A stretch of DNA of 64,000 bases, taken from Diphasiastrum complanatum (lineage: Eukaryota > Streptophyta > Lycopodiopsida > Lycopodiales > Lycopodiaceae). Shown here in pieces: positions 49,051-58,402 of this stretch (within the stretch, counting starts at the first letter, position 1; each line of letters opens with the position of its first letter). A program made the position numbers and the translations under genes. The notes under the pieces were generated by a model. It had not been told where the DNA came from, did no database searches, and was given only the letters and a program-made list of their open reading frames with translations. The stretch spans positions 24,443,285 through 24,507,284 of the forward strand of contig CM055104.1 of assembly GCA_029204225.1 (NCBI GenBank). Reading direction: 5' to 3'.

Positions 49051-50109
49051 TTATATTGGGTCAACAAAAAACAACTCTTCGTAGTAGCGTCGTAGACGAC
49101 CGCCATTTATGGTAGTGTCGAGGAGTACTCCGTCAAGTGTTTCCAACTGGACTGCTCCATTAGGGAGGATTTTATTTATAACATATGGCCCTTCGCTTTT
49201 GAATTTTAATTTTCTTGGGTTCTTCTTAGATGTGTAGAAGAGCATCTGATCACCTAAATGTAAGTCTTTATTGCGCAGGTGACGATCATGCCTTGCTTTT
49301 TGTCGACGTTTGTTAACGAATTGTGCATGATACAAGATGAGTCGAGTGTTACAAAATTGGGCTAACGTAAATAGCATGTTTTGGACTTCTTGTTCAATTG
49401 TAACTTTCTCACATAGATCAGTAGAGAAAGCTTCCATGACTTGCAAGAAAGGAACTAAGAACTCAATAGGCATTACTGCCTCTTGACCGTAGACGAGATG
49501 GAAGAAAGTAACCCATCCAATGGCCTTCTTGGGAGTTGTGCAGTATGCCCAGATAGCAGAGAATAGCTTGGTTTCCCAATCTGATCTACTAGTTTCAACT
49601 ATCTTGGTTAGGATCTTACAAATGGTCTTATTTGTCGATTCGGCCTGGCCATTACATCTGCGATAGTACGAAGTACTTTTGCAGTGGATAACAAGGTAAT
49701 GGCATAAGAGATTATTGATCACTTCATTTAAGAAGTGTGTGCCTCTGTCACTAACAAGCTTGATTGGACAACCAAAATGCGTAATAATGTTTTCATAAAA
49801 AAAACGCGCTACGATCTTCGCATTGGCGTCCTTTGTTGCGCGTGCTTCTACCCATTTGGTGGCGTAATCGGTTGCGATCAAGATATAGTGTGCTTGAGTA
49901 TTTTTTAATATTGGGCTGATGAACCCAACAAAATCTATACCCCACTTATGGAAGGCTTCACCTTCTATAATAGGGGTAAGCGGTGTGAAGTCTACTTTGG
50001 TTGTCTTTTTGGCTCGTTGACAGACATCACATGTTTTGATAATAGCAAATGTATTCTTAAACAGTGATGGCCACCATAAGCCCGCTCTGAGCATGATCTT
50101 AGTAGTCGC
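49051..50109 (-). pseudogene. Ty3/gypsy integrase, long open frame cut by a copia LTR
   Basis: A 347-codon open frame on the minus strand. It starts within the zinc-binding domain (AGLWWPSLFKN, CDVCQRAKK). The core has Asp in ATDYATKWVEAR (about 49850), Asp in LVSDRGTHFLNE (about 49745) and Glu in NGQAESTNK (about 49640). The C-terminal part has HLGDQMLFYTSK, LKFKSEGPYVINKIL and PNGAVQLETLDG (49120-49200), ending RRYYEELFFVDPI. All three catalytic residues and the GPY motif are present, so the integrase half is nearly intact. The upstream part (two His of the zinc site, RNase H, RT) is replaced at 50110 by the LTR of a copia element. Confidence 0.9.
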
Positions 50110-50975
50110 TGAAGAAACAAAGTGTTTATGATTACAAAGCCTTGCTAGCTTTCAGCCCTTCACCTGACAAAGATGTTCGCAAACTCGAACATCTGGAGAC
50201 ACGAAACATGAAGAGTTTCACGAACACGAAAGTCAACGGAGACGAAGACGAACGGTTCGCGAACACGAAGGATCCACGAACAAGATTCCTTTGCGGTCCA
50301 GCAAGAGAGAAAGGCAGACGAGGTAAATAAAACCAAATGTGGAAACGAAACTCGTTCTGTCCTCACGCTCCAAGGAGTACCACCAGAGATCACGCAAGTA
50401 CCCAGAAGTACAGAGATATGACCTGATGGCATGACGTCAACAGATACTTTCTAGGTCGTGGCTAATCTGCCACTCTTGTAATTCCCTGATTAGTTGTAGA
50501 TGTATAATCACTCTAATCTTATTTTTACATAGAGAGACGTACTTACTGGATAATACTTGACATATATCTAAACAGGATACACAGAGTGTAACTAAGAGAA
50601 GAGACACTGAAGAAGTCTGATACTAGTAAGCAATCAAGACGAACACAGACAGAAGCCTCGCCTGCGTGCGAGAAGATAATTTTGTCTAGGATCAGAAGAT
50701 CCAATTGTCGTTAGTGAAGCAAGACTACTACTCATGAGAGAACCGTGCTTCTCTCATGTCAACGCACTATGTGGATTCGCATGCAGTGCCTGAAGAAATA
50801 AGAGAAAATCAATATAGATTATTTTCTAGTTTTGTGTGATCTTGGATGTTGAATGCTTATGCTGTTTATTTCATATGTCTGAGTTTTCTTGTTCCCTTTG
50901 AATTCCGCACCTTGGTTGAAATTAAGTCGAATGTTGTATTAATTTTGGTATCAGAGCATCTCACGATTCTCATCA
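50110..50975 (+). mobile_element. 5' LTR of the copia element
   Basis: Starts TGAAGAAACAAAGTG, identical to the 3' LTR start at 54934. Ends either before the PBS-like motif at 50946 or, more likely, at TCATCA (50975), which complements the TGAAGA start in five of six positions. It inserts into or next to the gypsy integrase at 50109. Confidence 0.8.
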
Positions 50976-50988
50976 TTGGTATCAGAGC
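50946..50988 (+). other. Two primer-binding-site motifs 31 bp apart
   Basis: TGGTATCAGAGC occurs at 50946-50957 and at 50977-50988. The second, TGGTATCAGAGCC, lies one base after the probable LTR end and is the best functional candidate. The first would lie inside U5. Confidence 0.85.
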
Positions 50989-51087
50989 CACCCTGTCATA
51001 TTCTGACATAGCCAAGAAGCTAGCAGATCCAGGAGGCCAAGCATTCAGACAATCAACCATCAACAAGAAAACAGACTTCAAGAAGCA

Positions 51088-51995
51088 ATGGCTTCAATCA
51101 GTAGCATGTAGAGCAAGATCTGCACTATACTTAATTTTTCAGGATCTAACTTTCTAGCCTGGAAAGTTAAGACATCTTTGATACTCAAGGGCGAAGGACT
51201 CTTCCCCTGGGTGGATGGCACAGAAGAAATGCCTACGACAATAGGCAAGGAGCTATGCGAATGGAGGGAGAAAAACGACAAGGTAGTAAGTAGCCTTGCT
51301 ATCATCTTCCATCGAAGATAGCCTTACACTTGACCTGGCTACACTCTCCAAAGATAAGGAGATGTGGGATGCATTGCTCACAAGATTTCAGACGAAATCA
51401 AGAAGTCAGATTATGATGCTGGAAGATCAGCTAACAAATTTGCAGTGGGATGGAAAAGACCTCACCTTTTTCGTGAGAAAGATGAAGGATCTATTTCTAT
51501 CAATACACAACTCAGGAGCAGAATGCAGTATCAGCTGAGAAGCAGCTCACATATCTGTTGAGAGCCTTACCCAGATCTTTCTAGACAACACGGACCCTGC
51601 TCGCGAAAGATCCTACCATGAACCTTGAAAAGGCGATTGTTGAGATTCGAGAGGAAGTCGAGGCTAGAGAGCATCTTGATCACAAAGATGGTTCTGACCA
51701 GACACTCTACGACAACAGAGAAAAATCAAAGAAACAGTTCAAGCCTAAGAGGGAGTCGAATCAGAGGCAGGATCGTGACCAACAAACAAAGGGGACCAGG
51801 AAAAGCAACTGGAAGACCAAAGGGAGGTCGAAACGACAAGATGCAAACAAGAAGACCTGCATGAGATGTAGAAGAGATGGGCATACAATAGATACCTGCT
51901 GGCTCAATCCCAAGATTGAGTGTATCCATTGCCACAAGAAGGGTCATGCAGCCATGGATCGCCGCCAGAACCCAATAAACAGATCAACATAGAAC
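51088..51995 (+). pseudogene. Copia gag with two zinc knuckles
   Basis: From ATG 51088: FSGSNFLAWKVKTSLILKG (capsid N-part), DKVVSSLAII, then in a shifted frame LATLSKDKEMWDALLTRFQT and QDTL-like RKMKDLFLSIHN. The basic C-part has CMRCRRDGHTIDTC (about 51859-51900), a full CX2CX4HX4C, and CIHCHKKGHAAMDR (51922-51963), in which the last Cys is Arg. Stops are at 51109 (TAG) and in the middle, with shifts near 51310 and 51540. Two knuckles are less usual than one for plant copia Gag. Confidence 0.8.
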
Positions 51996-52039
51996 ATACA
52001 GGAGAACAATAATGGTTCTTCCTATGTCGAGGAGCCCGA

Positions 52040-52310
52040 GAGCTCGAAGATGGGCGAAAAAAGAACGAACAAAAATTGTTCGACCGCCTACATCTGTGAA
52101 GATGTGTGTGCAACATCAATGTCTGACACACACGAGGTGATCCTGGATTCAGGAGCCACCTGGCACTTCTTGACATCAAGACGAATCATGTCTGATTTCA
52201 GAAGTACAGATCCCTCAAGATTCATAGTTCTTGGAGATGGATCCAGACATCAAGTGAATGGTATTGGTTCACTCTGGCACAACACCAATGGCAGAGACAG
52301 ATGACTCGAA
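52040..52310 (+). pseudogene. Copia aspartic protease
   Basis: CATSMSDTHEVILDSGATWH (about 52110-52170) holds the intact D-S-G-A active site, followed by FLTSRRIMSDF, FIVLGDGSRHQVNGIGSL. The length to the next domain fits the family. The frame ends with a stop at 52302 and resumes after a shift. Confidence 0.83.
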
Positions 52311-53450
52311 GACGTTTAGTTCGTGCCAACTCTGCAGCAAGACTTGCTCTTTGTAGCAAGAATAGCAGATGCAGGGATGCATGTGACGTTTTCTAACGAA
52401 GCATGCAACGTGATTGATGCCAGCACTAGCACTCTCATTGCTCAAGGCAGAAGGAAGGGCAACCTATATCATCTAAATGTATGCCTATTTGAAGATCAGA
52501 TGCATCAGACCCATGACGACTCGCCAGACACTCTGTGGCACAGAAGACTCTGCCACATGAACTCAACGGCACTCTACCAAAAACAAGTCATCATGGAGCA
52601 ATAACAGGGGTCAACATCTCGAATGCAACTAGTTCGACCACCTGTGATGCATGTTTGAAAGGCAAGATGTCACGCACACCATTCGTCAAAGACTCCTACA
52701 GAACGACAAAGATTCTGGAGCTGGTGCACTCTAACATCTACGGTCCATTTAACGTGATCTTAGTAGGAGGTCAAAATATCATATAACTTTCATTGATGAT
52801 TATAGCAAGTTTGCCAGAGTGTATTTTATTCAGAATAAATCTGAAGCAGTCGATAAATTCACAGAATATGTGAATTGGACTGAGAGATGCACAGACAGCA
52901 AGGTGAAGCAGATCAGAATAGATTGAGGTGGCGAATATATCTCGAATTGCTTCACTGACTTCTGCAATGATCATGGCATCATTCACAGAAGAACTGCAGC
53001 CTACACACCGCAGCACAATGGTGTCGCTGAACGAAAGAACAGGACCCTGATGGAAGCAGCCAGATGCATGATGGCATACTCGAAGGCTCCAAGGGCACTG
53101 TGGGCTGAAGTAGTAGCTACAGCCGCATACATCCAGAATAGGACAGGTAAATCTGGTGTTTCTCACACGACACCACATGAGCTATGGTGGGGTAGAAAAC
53201 CCAACCTGTCTCACGTTAGAATATTTGGCTGTGCAGCATATGCACATATTCCTGATAAGCTTCAAAGAAGCTTGATCAGAAACCCGAACAAGGATTTCTG
53301 GTAGGTTATGGCAATAATTTGTCATATTACAGAATCTACATGCTAGACACGAACACTGTGAAAACAGTGAGGGATGTCAAATTCGCCACCGCAGTTCCTG
53401 TAAACCAAGATGGTTTCAGACCGAGCAGAACAGACAAGGGCAAAGGCATA
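52311..53450 (+). pseudogene. Copia integrase
   Basis: Starts with VPTLQQDLLFVARIADAG and a pre-integrase zinc site: LWHRRLCHMN (two His, about 52530-52560) and CDACLKGKM (two Cys, about 52645-52670). The core has VHSNIYGPF (52725-52750), where the first catalytic Asp is Asn, then IRID-stop-GGEYIS (second Asp, 52913-52945; the stop fits CGA to TGA) and HNGVAERKNRTLMEAAR (Glu, about 53020). The tail has LSHVRIFGCAAYAHIPDKL and, after a shift at 53300, a short linker. With the first Asp lost, it would be inactive even if the stops were ignored. Confidence 0.87.
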
Positions 53451-53459
53451 GCTGTTCCG

Positions 53460-54404
53460 GGAGGATCTCCCAAAAAGTCGACAGCGCAAGACTATCAAAT
53501 GCAAATGGGTTTTCAAACTCAAATATGGACCAGACAGGAGTGCGACGAAATACAAGGCAAGACTAGTAGCGAAGGGTTTCTCTCAGAGATATGGTATTGA
53601 CTACTCTGAAACCTTCTCTCTTGTCGTCAAACATTCATCCCTACGTCTGTTGTTTGCATATGCAGCAACTTATGACCTCAGGATCCACATTGCGAACGAG
53701 AAGACAACCTTCTTGCATGGCGAATTAGACGAAGAGGTCTACATGGATCAACCCCCAGGATTTGTCTCGAATTCACTTCCTTACTATGTATGTAGAATGC
53801 ATAGAAGCATCTACGGTCTGAAGCAATCAGCCCGACAATGGTACAAGAAGAAGGATCAGGCCCTAAAATCATTGGGATTCAAGCCTCTGTTGGCTAACTC
53901 CAATGTGTCTGTCAGAGTCACAGATGGGCGGATCATCATAGTGGTTGTTTATGTGGACGACACTTTGATACTTTGCAGGAGTGAGCAGCTAATTGCTGAA
54001 GTAAAGACAAACATCTCGAAGTATTTCGAGAGAGTGGATCTGGGAGAAGCCAGGTGTTACCTAGGCTTACAAATTGAAAGGAACTATGAGGGAGGCAAGT
54101 TATACCTTCACCAGTCCAGATACACCCAGAAGATCCTAGAGGACTTTGGGATGCTGAACTGCAAAGGAGCGAACACTCCAATTCTTGCAGGGACGGTGCT
54201 AACAAATGACGACTGTCCAAAGACTGAGGAAGAAAGAGAACAGATGCAGCTCACACCCTACAGGAGGCTGATGGGTTTACTGATGTACCTTGCAGACAAC
54301 ACACGTCTTGATATTGCTTATGCAATATTCAGAATGAGCCAATTCTGCACCCAGACTCGACACATTGGAAGATTGCAAAACGAATTTTGCAATATTTTCA
54401 ATTA
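53460..54404 (+). pseudogene. Copia reverse transcriptase
   Basis: Begins in a shifted frame with KCKWVFKLKYGPDRSATKYK and RLVAKGFSQRYGIDYSETFS (53500-53610). An open 251-codon frame follows: EKTTFLHGELDEEVYMDQPPG (written in part, 53700-53760), MHRSIYGLKQSARQWYKK, VVYVDDTLILC with the YVDD site at 53949-53960, DLGEARCYLGLQIE and LTPYRRLMGLLMYLADNTR. The usual first Asp context LDVKTAFLHG reads ANEKTTFLHG here, so a key Asp is missing. The end runs into a shift at 54395 leading to RNase H. Confidence 0.9.
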
Positions 54405-54925
54405 ACGAGGGATTATGGCTTGTGTTATTATTGTGGTGCAGGTTTCAAGATACTTTCCTACAGTGATGCTTGCTGGGCATCTCTCAGGGACGACTGTAAA
54501 AGCATCTCTGGAGGATGCACCATCGCATCAGGAGCAGCAGTTCTCTGGGTCAACAAGAAGCAAACCATTGTAGCTCAGTCATCCTGCGAAGCAGAGTACG
54601 TAGCAACAGCGAAGATGGCCAACGAAATAATCTGGCTAAGGCAGTTCCTGGACGAATTGGGTGAAACAAGGAATGAGCCATTGGTCTTGCAGATGGACAA
54701 CACCTCTGCGATACACCTGAGAAAAGATCCCGTGTTCCACTCAAGAACGAAGCACATTGCGATCAAGTATCACTTGATAAGGGATCTGATTGAAAGGAAG
54801 ATGATGCAGACCACCTTCATAGGAACGAAAGATATGGTTGCTGACATCTTCACTAAAGCTCTAGACAAAGGGCTCTTTGAGAAACAAAGGAGCAATCTCG
54901 GGATCATAAAGCTACCATGCTTTGA
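54387..54925 (+). pseudogene. Copia RNase H
   Basis: An open frame with ILSYSDACWASLRDDCKSIS (Asp, about 54450-54510), SGAAVLWVNKKQTIVAQSSC then EAEYVATAKMANEI (Glu, about 54590), LQMDNTSAIHLRKDP (Asp, about 54690) and HSRTKHIAIKYHLIRDLIE, ending VADIFTKALDKGLFEKQR. All acidic catalytic residues are present. It reads on past the pol end into the 3' LTR. Confidence 0.92.
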
Positions 54926-54933
54926 GAGGGAGC
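54921..54933 (+). other. Polypurine tract of the copia element
   Basis: tttgagagggagc precedes the TG of the 3' LTR. The same gagggagc followed by TGAA is found, inverted, at the copia LTR near 23554. Confidence 0.8.
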
Positions 54934-55376
54934 TGAAGAAACAAAGTGTTTCTGATTACAAAGCCTTGCTAGCTTTCAGCCCTTCACCTGATGAAGATGT
55001 TCGCGAACTCGAACATCTGGAGACATGAAACACGAAGAGTTTCGCGAACACGAAAGTCAACAGAGACGAAGACGAACGATTCGTGAATACGAACGGTTCG
55101 CGAACACGAAGGATCCACGAACAAGATTCCTTTGCGGTCCAGCAAGAGAGAAAGAAAGACGAGGTAAACGAAACCAACGGTGGAAACGAAACCCGTTTTG
55201 TCCTCACGCTCCAAGGAGTACCACCTTAGATCACGTAAGTACCCAAAAGTACAGAGATCTGACCTGATGGCATGACATCAGCAGATACTTCCTAGGTCAT
55301 GGCTAATGTGCCACTCTTGTAATTCCATGATTAGTTGTAGATGTATAATCACTCTAATCTTAGGTTTACATAGAGA
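54934..55376 (+). mobile_element. 3' LTR, truncated
   Basis: Follows the 5' LTR from TGAAGAAACAAAGTG to acatagagagac (5' copy reaches this at about 50538). After that the copies diverge abruptly: the 5' LTR continues gtacttactgg, here the sequence turns into copia integrase code of another element. About 430 bases of R/U5 are missing. Confidence 0.88.
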
Positions 55377-55622
55377 GACCGTAGAATTTACATGTACTTA
55401 TAGTCCTCAACAAAATGGTATAGTCGAGAGGATGAATAGAACACTGTGTGAGTGTGCTAAGGCTTTGAGGTTAGATGCATCTCTACCTAAGTCCTTTTGG
55501 GGAGAGGCTATTATTTGTGCAACTTATTTGTGTAATAGATTGCCATGTAAGCCCATTGGAGGCATAACATCTTATGAGGCTCTATTTTGTAAGAAGCCGA
55601 ATCTTAAAGATCTAAGAATTTA
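55377..55622 (+). pseudogene. Copia integrase fragment of another element
   Basis: Reads VEFTCTYSPQQNGIVERMNR then TLCECAKALRLDASLPKSFW and AIICATYLCNRLPCKP, EALFCKKPNLKDLRI, the integrase core end with its catalytic Glu (VERMN) and the region after it. The fragment is open but isolated, joined to the truncated LTR on its left and to unassigned sequence on its right. Confidence 0.85.
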
Positions 55623-57186
55623 GGTGCAGAAGCTAAGCCTTGAAAAGATTGAGCAATATAAAATGGAACGTGATGATTTTGTAGACGATAGTGAAAAACA
55701 ATATGAAATTGCAGTCGAAGTGACTCACTCTTATTGTGACAAAAAGAGAATTTTGAAAGTTGATGCAACTAAATGGAAGTCCCCCAAGAAACACTTATGA
55801 AAACTTTTCAAAGGGATATGCTTGATCCATTGTACGTTGAGTGAGATCAGCTTTATGAGAAATTAAATCATCTGAAGGAGCCATCTACCGAATCGGATGC
55901 TAATCCCTTCCTTGGACCTAAAGCACATGCTGAATTTTTATAGGAAGAGCAGAAGATTCAAGAACTTCAAACATAGCCGTTGAAACTGAAGTTCTAAGCA
56001 GAAGGGAGTGCATGATGCACCATTAGTACAAACAACTATCCTAAATTGTTTCGACTTTGATAGTCATCAAAAATATCGGACAACTATCATCAAGAATGAT
56101 CGAATTGCAAGATAGCGGGACGACTTCCAGTAGCAGTTAAAAGATTCGATCCTAGCCAAGGAATTGACAATTGTTGATGAAAAGGAAGATGTGGATGATG
56201 TCCCTACGAACTCACGTACTAGAGCATGTGAGATGGTCAGAAAGCAATTTCCAGTTTTTTTAATCAAAAAAGTCAGCTATGGATACCCATGGGATTTAAC
56301 ATTGAAATGGAATGGCATGTGGACTATTGTATGTTACTCAGGAGTTATGGGCTACACGTGGGAAGACTGGGAACAACCTTGATAGAACAGAGTCCATAAA
56401 TTATGCAACAAACCAACAATTCTTCAAAGGGGTTGTTAACCTGCTTATAGGGGAGTTTTAAGTTTTACCATATGGCAATTCAGAACTCTACATGAGTTGT
56501 ACATTATTATATGATTTAGGTTATTTGCCGTATAAGAAAATAAAATTTTATAATTTTAATTTAGTACAACACGATTTTTACCAAAAACATTCTCAATGCA
56601 AATTTTTCATTCCTCCGGCTATGCCAAATCTTGATCAATTTGAGGATGATCAGTTGTTAATAGATGTAAATATATTATATCTAAAGTTATGAAAACTCTA
56701 TGTTCAATGGGAGGAACATTATATGTCGTTCTATCAAAACATAGCATACAACATTCAAGAGTGCAGAAATGACAAATTGCACCACTAATTTTTGACATAT
56801 TCGGCAATTTTGTTGCTAAAGTTCTCCTGTGCATATGAGATTTTTTTTTATCAAAGGCAAGTTTCCAGAGCTGACATCAAAAGTTTTGAAGAATGAGTTC
56901 CAAGAATGCTGAAGTGGCACAAGCAGTGATGGATGGACTTTCTTGGAGATCAAGTTTGCAAGATTTGGCAACATAGTCATTGGGTATACATAAGCAAAGT
57001 TATATAGAAGATATAAGTAGATGCAAGCTGATGCGTAACTTTGTAGAAAGACATAAGAAAAACCTGCTTCTTGATTGTACAATTTATTGATGAAATACAA
57101 ATTCTCTTATTTATTTTGAAGAAATATCTCTTCGAATGTTGTTGTTTGAAGATTTCTAAGTTTTTTTTTGTGAGGTCACTGCACAC
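55623..57186 (+). pseudogene. Coding-like remnants, unassigned, next to a gypsy PPT
   Basis: Interrupted plus-strand frames read KMERDDFVDDSEKQYEIAVE (about 55660-55720), DQLYEKLNHLKEPSTESDAN (about 55848-55905, after a stop), ELTIVDEKEDVDDVPTNSRT (56160-56220), KVSYGYPWDLTLKWNGMWTI (about 56269-56328) and CTLLYDLGYLPYKKIKFYNF (56498-56557). The acidic and Trp-containing composition and the position just upstream of a gypsy-type polypurine tract suggest the 3' part of a gypsy element beyond integrase. No known domain is recognised. Confidence 0.35.
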
Positions 57187-57600
57187 TTGAGGAAGGGGAC
57201 ATGTGATACCCTAATAAAAGACATTTCTTGAATAAAGCAACATATTCGACTATATTCGATCATATTCAAATACTTATGAGGATCAATTATAAATTAAGGA
57301 ATGAATATGAAGAAATACCTGAATAAAGACCATTTAAAAGATGTACTTTAATAAAGGACACAATGAAGCGACATGGCCTTAATAAACAGATAAGCGCAAA
57401 TGAAGAATACTCTATTATGTGTTGAAACATTCGTGACTCTTCTGACAGTTGCGAACATACATGTGTAAACATCTAATTGGTCTATGATGACATGGTAGAT
57501 AACCAACTACGCAATATATACACATGCCAACATTACATTGGTTAGAATTGACAAAATTTCCAGATTTCAAACGTGTGGGGAATGCCCACAAGTATGATGG
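57187..57600 (+). mobile_element. Gypsy-type polypurine tract and LTR start
   Basis: ttgaggaaggggaca (57187-57201) is a good polypurine tract, followed by TGTGATACCCTAATAAAAG at 57202. Similar TGTGATACCC starts occur in plant gypsy LTRs. The end is not determined (placed near 57600); no second copy exists in the window. Confidence 0.55.
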
Positions 57601-57759
57601 ATCTAATTAAGCCTTGTGATTAGCAAAGTAACCTGATTCTAGATTGATTAACAAGATCTAGTTCAGAAGATATGGCTAAATCACAATCTAGCATGCTAAG
57701 CATCAGAATATGATAGCAATAAATCAATAATGAGCAAAAGTACAAGATATCAGTGTATT

Positions 57760-58339
57760 AGCATTAGTCTCAACACAAGTTAGAGAGAGAAAGATAGAGA
57801 GATAACAAGCAAAAATTGTGTGGATCCAAAATGGCATGAGATAGCTCAAAGATTTGGTTCTTCATCACGAAACATGAGGAGAGCTACACATATTTATGGA
57901 GTTTGAGGTAGCTCGAGGTAGAACCACATCCATCCATCATTTAATGACATCTTAACTGAAAACTAGAGTCTATGTGACATTTGTCACTTCTCATGCATGA
58001 AACTCTACCAACTTTTTCCAAGTGTGCTAGTTCTAACTAGAAATGTACAAATCATCATGCATGTGTCCATTACACTTTGTGCATGCCTTGCATGTCACTA
58101 TGGATCACTTACAATTAATGCATGTGAATTGCCACGAGTTTCTACAAGCATAATTTTGCTAATTCTATGTCTACAAACTATATGCAAGGTGTACTCATCA
58201 TTCTAGATGTGACATATCCATGTAGCTCGAGTTCTATCTAGGCCAAACTTGGCATTTTGCATTTATGAACAACATACTTGCATGGTACAATATTTGTAGC
58301 AAGCCTAAAGTCAAGATGGATTATTTTTCCATTTCAACA
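57760..58339 (-). mobile_element. Copia 3' LTR (minus strand) with polypurine tract
   Basis: On the minus strand TTTTAGGAGGAG (58352-58340) precedes TGTTGAAATGGAAAAATAAT beginning at 58339. A TATA-like ataaatatg lies near 57890. The 3' limit is uncertain. It belongs to the copia pol at 58403-60418, the end of whose reading frame is only about 50 bases from the tract. Confidence 0.7.
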
Positions 58340-58402
58340 CTCCTCCTAAAAACAATCTATATTGACTTGAACATTGATCTTGGTATTACTCCAAGATTGG
58401 CT

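Larger units (their letters stand above)
50110..55376 (+). mobile_element. Ty1/copia element with two LTRs, 3' LTR truncated
   Basis: Structure: 5' LTR 50110-50975, primer-binding site, gag, protease, integrase, reverse transcriptase, RNase H, polypurine tract and the first 443 bases of the 3' LTR. Domain order (integrase before RT) defines copia. The two LTR copies agree at about 90 percent by eye; the 3' copy has an 18-base duplication of a gaacggttcgcgaacac-like word. Several frameshifts and stops make it non-autonomous. Target-site duplication cannot be tested because the 3' end is lost. Confidence 0.9.

Noticed and set aside
55025-55267. Arg-rich 80-codon open frame as a small gene
   Set aside because: It lies within the copia LTR and has a counterpart in the 5' LTR at 50142-50330; it is LTR sequence open by chance.
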